This document shows, piece by piece, positions 6,426-8,783 of a stretch of 8,783 bases of DNA (position 1 is the first letter of the stretch; every line of letters begins with the position of its first letter). The stretch spans positions 1 through 8,783 of the forward strand of contig JACCYP010000279.1 of assembly GCA_013696425.1 (NCBI GenBank), written 5' to 3'. The translations under genes and the position numbers were made by a program. Under the pieces are notes generated by a model. The model saw only the letters and a list, made by a program, of their open reading frames with translations. It was not told where the DNA came from and did no database searches. Source of the DNA: Thermoleophilaceae bacterium (GTDB taxonomy: Bacteria > Actinomycetota > Thermoleophilia > Solirubrobacterales > Thermoleophilaceae).

Positions 6426-7831
6426 GGCAGGTCCCCGAAACCAATCGCGCGCTCGAGCGCGTAGGCGGCGTCGCAGATCTCGAACTCGCTGAAGGCGGGC
6501 CCCGCCAGCTGGACGCCGACCGGCAGTCCGTCGGCCAGCCCGCCGGGGATGGAGATGGCCGGGATGCCGGCAAGCGACATCGGCACCGCCAGCACGTCGG
6601 AGAGGTACATGGCGAGCGGATCGCCGGTGCGGGCACCGAGTGGGAACGCCGTGGTCGGCGAGGTGGGCGTGACGATCAGGTCCACGCGCTCGAATGCGGC
6701 GCGGAAGTCGTCGGCGATCTTCGTCCGAACCTTCTGTGCCTGCCCGTAGTAGGCGTCGTAATAGCCCGAGGAGAGCGCGTAGGTGCCGAGCATTATCCGG
6801 CGCTTCACCTCGTCGCCGAAGCCCTGCGCGCGCGTTTCCTCGTACATCGAGAGCAGATCGGGCGCCTCGGCACGGATGCCGAAGCGCACCCCGTCGTAGC
6901 GCGCGAGGTTCGCGCTCGCCTCGGCCGGCGCGAGCACGTAGTAGGCCGCCAAGCCGTGGCCGGAGTGCGGCAGCGCGATCTCCTCGACCGTGGCGCCGAG
7001 CTCCTCGATCCGCTTCACGGTCGTGTCGAAGACCGCGCGCACACCGGGCTCGATCCCCTCGGTGTCGAGCAGCTCCTTCGGGACGCCGAAGCGCAGGCCG
7101 TCGAGGCGCTCCGCGCTCGGGAGGCGCGGATCGGCCGGGTAATCGAGCGAGGTCGAGTCACAGGGGTCGCGGCCGGTCATCTGCCCGAAGAGCAGGGCGG
7201 CGTCGGTCACGTCGCGGGTGAGCGGGCCGCACTGGTCGAGCGAGGAGGCGAAGGCGATCATCCCGTAGCGCGACACCGCGCCATAGGTGGGCTTGAGGCC
7301 GACGATCCCGCACAGCGCGGCGGGCTGGCGGATCGAGCCGCCGGTGTCGGTGCCGATCGCCCACGGTGCGAGCCCGGCCGCGACAGCCGCCGCCGACCCG
7401 CCGCTCGATCCCCCGGGCACGCGCGACTCGTCCCACGGGTTCTTCACCGGGCCGTAGCCCGAGTTCTCGTTGGAGGAGCCCATCGCGAACTCGTCCATGT
7501 TCGTCTTGCCGAGCATGGGCGCCCCGGCGTCGACGAGCTTGCGAACCGACGTGGCCGTGTAAGGCGGGCGGTAGCCCTCGAGGATGCGCGAGCCGGACGT
7601 GCTCGGCACGTCCTCCACGCAGAAGAGATCCTTCACCGCGAGCGGTACGCCTCCGAGCGGCCCGCTCGCGTCCATCTCGGGGGCGTCGTCGGGCAGCCAC
7701 AGGTACGCGCCGAGATCGTCCGCGCCGGCGCGCTCCCGGTAGAGGTCCCAGAGCTCGCGCGGGTCGAGGTCGCCGGCGCGTGTGCGCTCCGCCGCCTGCG
7801 CCGCGGTGAGGGACAGCAGCTCCGAGGTCAA
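6416..7831 (-). CDS. gatA: Asp/Glu-tRNA(Asn/Gln) amidotransferase subunit A
   Basis: GatA is the amidase-signature subunit that hydrolyses glutamine and channels the ammonia to GatB. The 471-residue product starts at TTG 7831, which overlaps the gatC TGA (TTGA), giving MTSELLSLTAAQAAERTRAG, a usual GatA N-terminus. The Ser-cisSer-Lys catalytic triad is complete: K67 in PLAVKDLF, S142 in PGGSSGGSAAA, and S166 in GTDTGGSIRQPAALCG. The spacing K+75 and S+24 is the standard spacing for this family. LGKTNMDEFAMGSSNENSGYG (108 onward) is the classic bacterial GatA segment and separates it from general amidases. SGYYDAYY and the C-terminal SIPGGLADGLPVGVQLAG are also present. There is no clear ribosome binding site ahead of the TTG, so translation is probably coupled to gatC. 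Confidence 0.97.
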   Translation of the reverse strand: MTSELLSLTAAQAAERTRAGDLDPRELWDLYRERAGADDLGAYLWLPDDAPEMDASGPLGGVPLAVKDLFCVEDVPSTSGSRILEGYRPPYTATSVRKLVDAGAPMLGKTNMDEFAMGSSNENSGYGPVKNPWDESRVPGGSSGGSAAAVAAGLAPWAIGTDTGGSIRQPAALCGIVGLKPTYGAVSRYGMIAFASSLDQCGPLTRDVTDAALLFGQMTGRDPCDSTSLDYPADPRLPSAERLDGLRFGVPKELLDTEGIEPGVRAVFDTTVKRIEELGATVEEIALPHSGHGLAAYYVLAPAEASANLARYDGVRFGIRAEAPDLLSMYEETRAQGFGDEVKRRIMLGTYALSSGYYDAYYGQAQKVRTKIADDFRAAFERVDLIVTPTSPTTAFPLGARTGDPLAMYLSDVLAVPMSLAGIPAISIPGGLADGLPVGVQLAGPAFSEFEICDAAYALERAIGFGDLPWK

Positions 7832-8112
7832 GAGCCCGGGCTCGGCACGCGGAAGCCCTCCGCGTCCGCGTCGGGCGCCTCGGCCAGCATGCGGTCTCTG
7901 GGCCAGCTCGGCCGCGCCTCGTCCTCGCGCAGCACGTTCTCGAGCTCCACCACGTGCGAGGTCGGAGCGACGTCGGCCAGATCGAGCTCGCCCATCTTCT
8001 CGATGTGGTCGAGCACCTTCGAGAGCTCGGCCGCCATCTGCTCGGCCTGCTCGTCGGTGAGCCTCAGGCGCGCGAGACGGGCGACGTGGTTGACCTGTTC
8101 GCGATCGATCAC
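7828..8112 (-). CDS. gatC: Asp/Glu-tRNA(Asn/Gln) amidotransferase subunit C
   Basis: GatC is the small stabilising subunit that wraps around the GatA-GatB interface. The 94-residue product starts at GTG 8112 (MIDREQVNHVARLARLRLTD), matching the family's usual length and N-terminal helix. EQMAAELSKVLDHIEKMGEL is the second helix, then LADVAPTSHVVELENVLRED leads into the extended C-terminal arm, with the typical HV...NVLREDE pattern. An ATG upstream in the same frame would add an unlikely tail, so the GTG was chosen. It is the first gene of the minus-strand run, diverges from the plus-strand membrane protein, and overlaps gatA by four bases. A -10 element lies only 8 bases upstream, which suggests a nearly leaderless message. 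Confidence 0.94.
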   Translation of the reverse strand: MIDREQVNHVARLARLRLTDEQAEQMAAELSKVLDHIEKMGELDLADVAPTSHVVELENVLREDEARPSWPRDRMLAEAPDADAEGFRVPSPGS

Positions 8113-8120
8113 GGCCCCGC

Positions 8121-8126
8121 AGAATA
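8121..8126 (-). promoter_or_regulatory. Putative -10 element of the gatCAB transcript
   Basis: The minus strand reads TATTCT, a good match to TANNNT, ending 8 bases before the GTG of gatC. Transcription would start at or within about two bases of the start codon, giving a leaderless or near-leaderless message. This fits the absence of a spaced Shine-Dalgarno sequence; only GGGG two bases before the GTG is seen, too close to work. No convincing -35 hexamer is found at 17 bases. The assignment rests on pattern and position alone. Confidence 0.45.
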
Positions 8127-8176
8127 GGGTCCGCCCCATCGACCCGCGCTCCGCCGAGAAGCTCGTCGTCCTGATC

Positions 8177-8575
8177 ATGCGTTCGCTGGCGGCTACGTTC
8201 GCCTTCGTCGGGCTGTTCTTCCTCTTCAACCCGGACGGCGTGATCGCGCGCGTGGGTGAGGTGGGCGACTGGTTCGGATCCTTCTCCGGCAGCGCCGAGA
8301 CCGACCAGAAGTTCTGGCTGGGGCTCGGCTTCGCCTACATGACGGTGATCACCGGGATCGTGCTCGTCGTCTCCACCGACGTGGTGCGCTACCGGCCGCT
8401 GCTGCTGGTGCTCGCGGCCGGCAAGCTCGCCTCCTCTCTCACTACCGGCGTCTTCTTCCTCGAGGACGACGTCTTCATCAACCTCCTGAACTTCCTGGTC
8501 GACGGCTCGCTGGTGTTCGTCGCGCTCTTCTGCTGGTCGCTGGCCGGCAGGGTCGAGAGCGCAACACCCGGGTGA
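8177..8575 (+). CDS. Four-helix membrane protein, unknown function
   Basis: From ATG 8177 the protein has 132 residues and four hydrophobic segments at about 3-17, 46-66, 75-96 and 104-124, so it is an integral membrane protein. The first loop (NPDGVIARVGEVGDWFGSFSGSAETDQ) and the segment between helices 2 and 3 (STDVVRYRP) are polar. Motifs such as FWLGLGFAYM and LLNFLVDGSLV recur in unannotated four-helix proteins, but I do not recognise a family with a known role. The frame stays open upstream and reads PIDPRSAEKLVVLI just before the ATG, which looks like coding sequence. There is no ATG, GTG or TTG there; an ATC at 8138, eight bases after AGGG, could be the true start. It diverges from gatC, and its TGA overlaps a GTG belonging to the next reading frame. 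Confidence 0.75.
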   Translation: MRSLAATFAFVGLFFLFNPDGVIARVGEVGDWFGSFSGSAETDQKFWLGLGFAYMTVITGIVLVVSTDVVRYRPLLLVLAAGKLASSLTTGVFFLEDDVFINLLNFLVDGSLVFVALFCWSLAGRVESATPG

Positions 8576-8783
8576 AGGGCCGCGCCGGGCCTCTCGGCGC
8601 CGCGGCTTCGCACCTTCGAGGCGTTCTGCGATGCGCTGATTCCGGACGGCGAGGGCGCGCTGCCCGGCGCGGGCGAGCTCGACGCCGCGGCGCGGTCGGC
8701 GGAGTGGATCGGCGGCCTGAGGCCGCAGGCGCGGCTGCTCGTGAACGGCGCCCTGTTCGCGGTCGAGCACCTCGGCGTGCGCC
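8576..8783 (+). CDS. Partial gene, gluconate 2-dehydrogenase subunit 3/GMC-associated-like; start unclear
   Basis: An open frame runs to the window edge and reads LRTFEAFCDALIPDGEGALP, then GELDAAARSAEWIGGLRPQA and LLVNGALFAVEHLGVR. The pattern R-x-F-E-A-x-C-D-A-L-I-P-x-G resembles the N-terminus of the gluconate 2-dehydrogenase subunit 3 family and of the matching leader of some actinobacterial GMC (glucose-methanol-choline) oxidoreductases; this is recognition by eye from a short stretch. The frame is the same as that of the preceding membrane protein, directly after its TGA, and has no ATG, GTG or TTG between 8576 and the conserved block. The GTG at 8572, which overlaps that TGA, is one base out of frame. 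Either one base too many lies between 8575 and about 8600 (sequence error or real frameshift), or an unusual start is used. The gene continues beyond the window. Confidence 0.5.
8582..8600 (+). other. GC-rich hairpin just after a stop codon
   Basis: GCGCCG at 8582-8587 can pair with CGGCGC at 8595-8600, leaving a seven-base loop (GGCCTCT). It begins six bases after the TGA of the membrane protein gene and sits inside the stretch where the next gene should start. There is no T-tract, so it is not a standard terminator. Such stems arise often by chance at this base composition, but its place over the disputed start is worth noting. Confidence 0.35.

Noticed and set aside
4935..6464. Long plus-strand open frame opposite gatB
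   Set aside because: This is an antisense shadow; gatB on the minus strand has all family signatures, and the plus-strand product is a low-complexity His/Arg/Ala-rich sequence.
8113..8229. Upstream start for gatC adding about 39 residues
   Set aside because: The extra residues are unlike any GatC N-terminus and would overlap the divergent membrane protein; GTG 8112 fits the family length and a -10 box lies just upstream.
7832..8770. In-frame upstream extension of gatA to near the window end
   Set aside because: The extension runs antisense or out of frame through gatC and the plus-strand genes; TTG 7831 overlapping the gatC stop gives the normal GatA N-terminus and length.

Overview
This is a GC-rich chromosomal segment from what looks like an actinobacterium. 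The composition, the frequent GTG/TTG starts and the tightly overlapping genes fit a deep-branching actinobacterial group such as Thermoleophilia/Solirubrobacterales; that placement is inferred from general style, not from a marker gene. No mobile element, tRNA, rRNA, CRISPR array or phage gene was seen. The content is mostly housekeeping, and I found no convincing new multi-gene system.

Minus strand, in order of transcription (high to low coordinates): gatC (8112-7828), gatA (7831-6416) and gatB (6425-5013) encode the complete tRNA-dependent amidotransferase GatCAB. They are followed at once by a 74-residue unknown protein (5002-4778), a 210-residue unknown membrane protein (4781-4149), a type II NADH dehydrogenase-like flavoprotein (about 4134-2824), a GNAT acetyltransferase (2827-1913), a 65-residue membrane peptide (1905-1708) and a 92-residue membrane protein with a zinc ribbon (1706-1428). 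These nine genes overlap or lie within about 15 bases of one another and could form one long transcript. After a 70-base gap with a good ribosome binding site comes ilvB, the acetolactate synthase large subunit (1357 to below 1), whose C-terminus lies outside the window.

Plus strand, diverging from gatC: a four-helix membrane protein (8177-8575), then the start of a second open frame (8576 to the window end) that resembles the small-subunit or N-terminal segment associated with gluconate 2-dehydrogenase/GMC oxidoreductases.

Functionally the window combines Gln-tRNA/Asn-tRNA synthesis, entry of electrons from NADH into the quinone pool, and the first common step of branched-chain amino acid synthesis, plus several uncharacterised small membrane proteins. 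The points most worth a second look concern gene starts. The NADH dehydrogenase has no ATG/GTG/TTG at its natural N-terminus (ATC at 4134 is the best candidate). The last plus-strand frame has no start codon after the in-frame TGA at 8573-8575, while a GTG overlapping that TGA is one base out of frame. gatC appears to be transcribed from a -10 element so close to its GTG that the message would be nearly leaderless.
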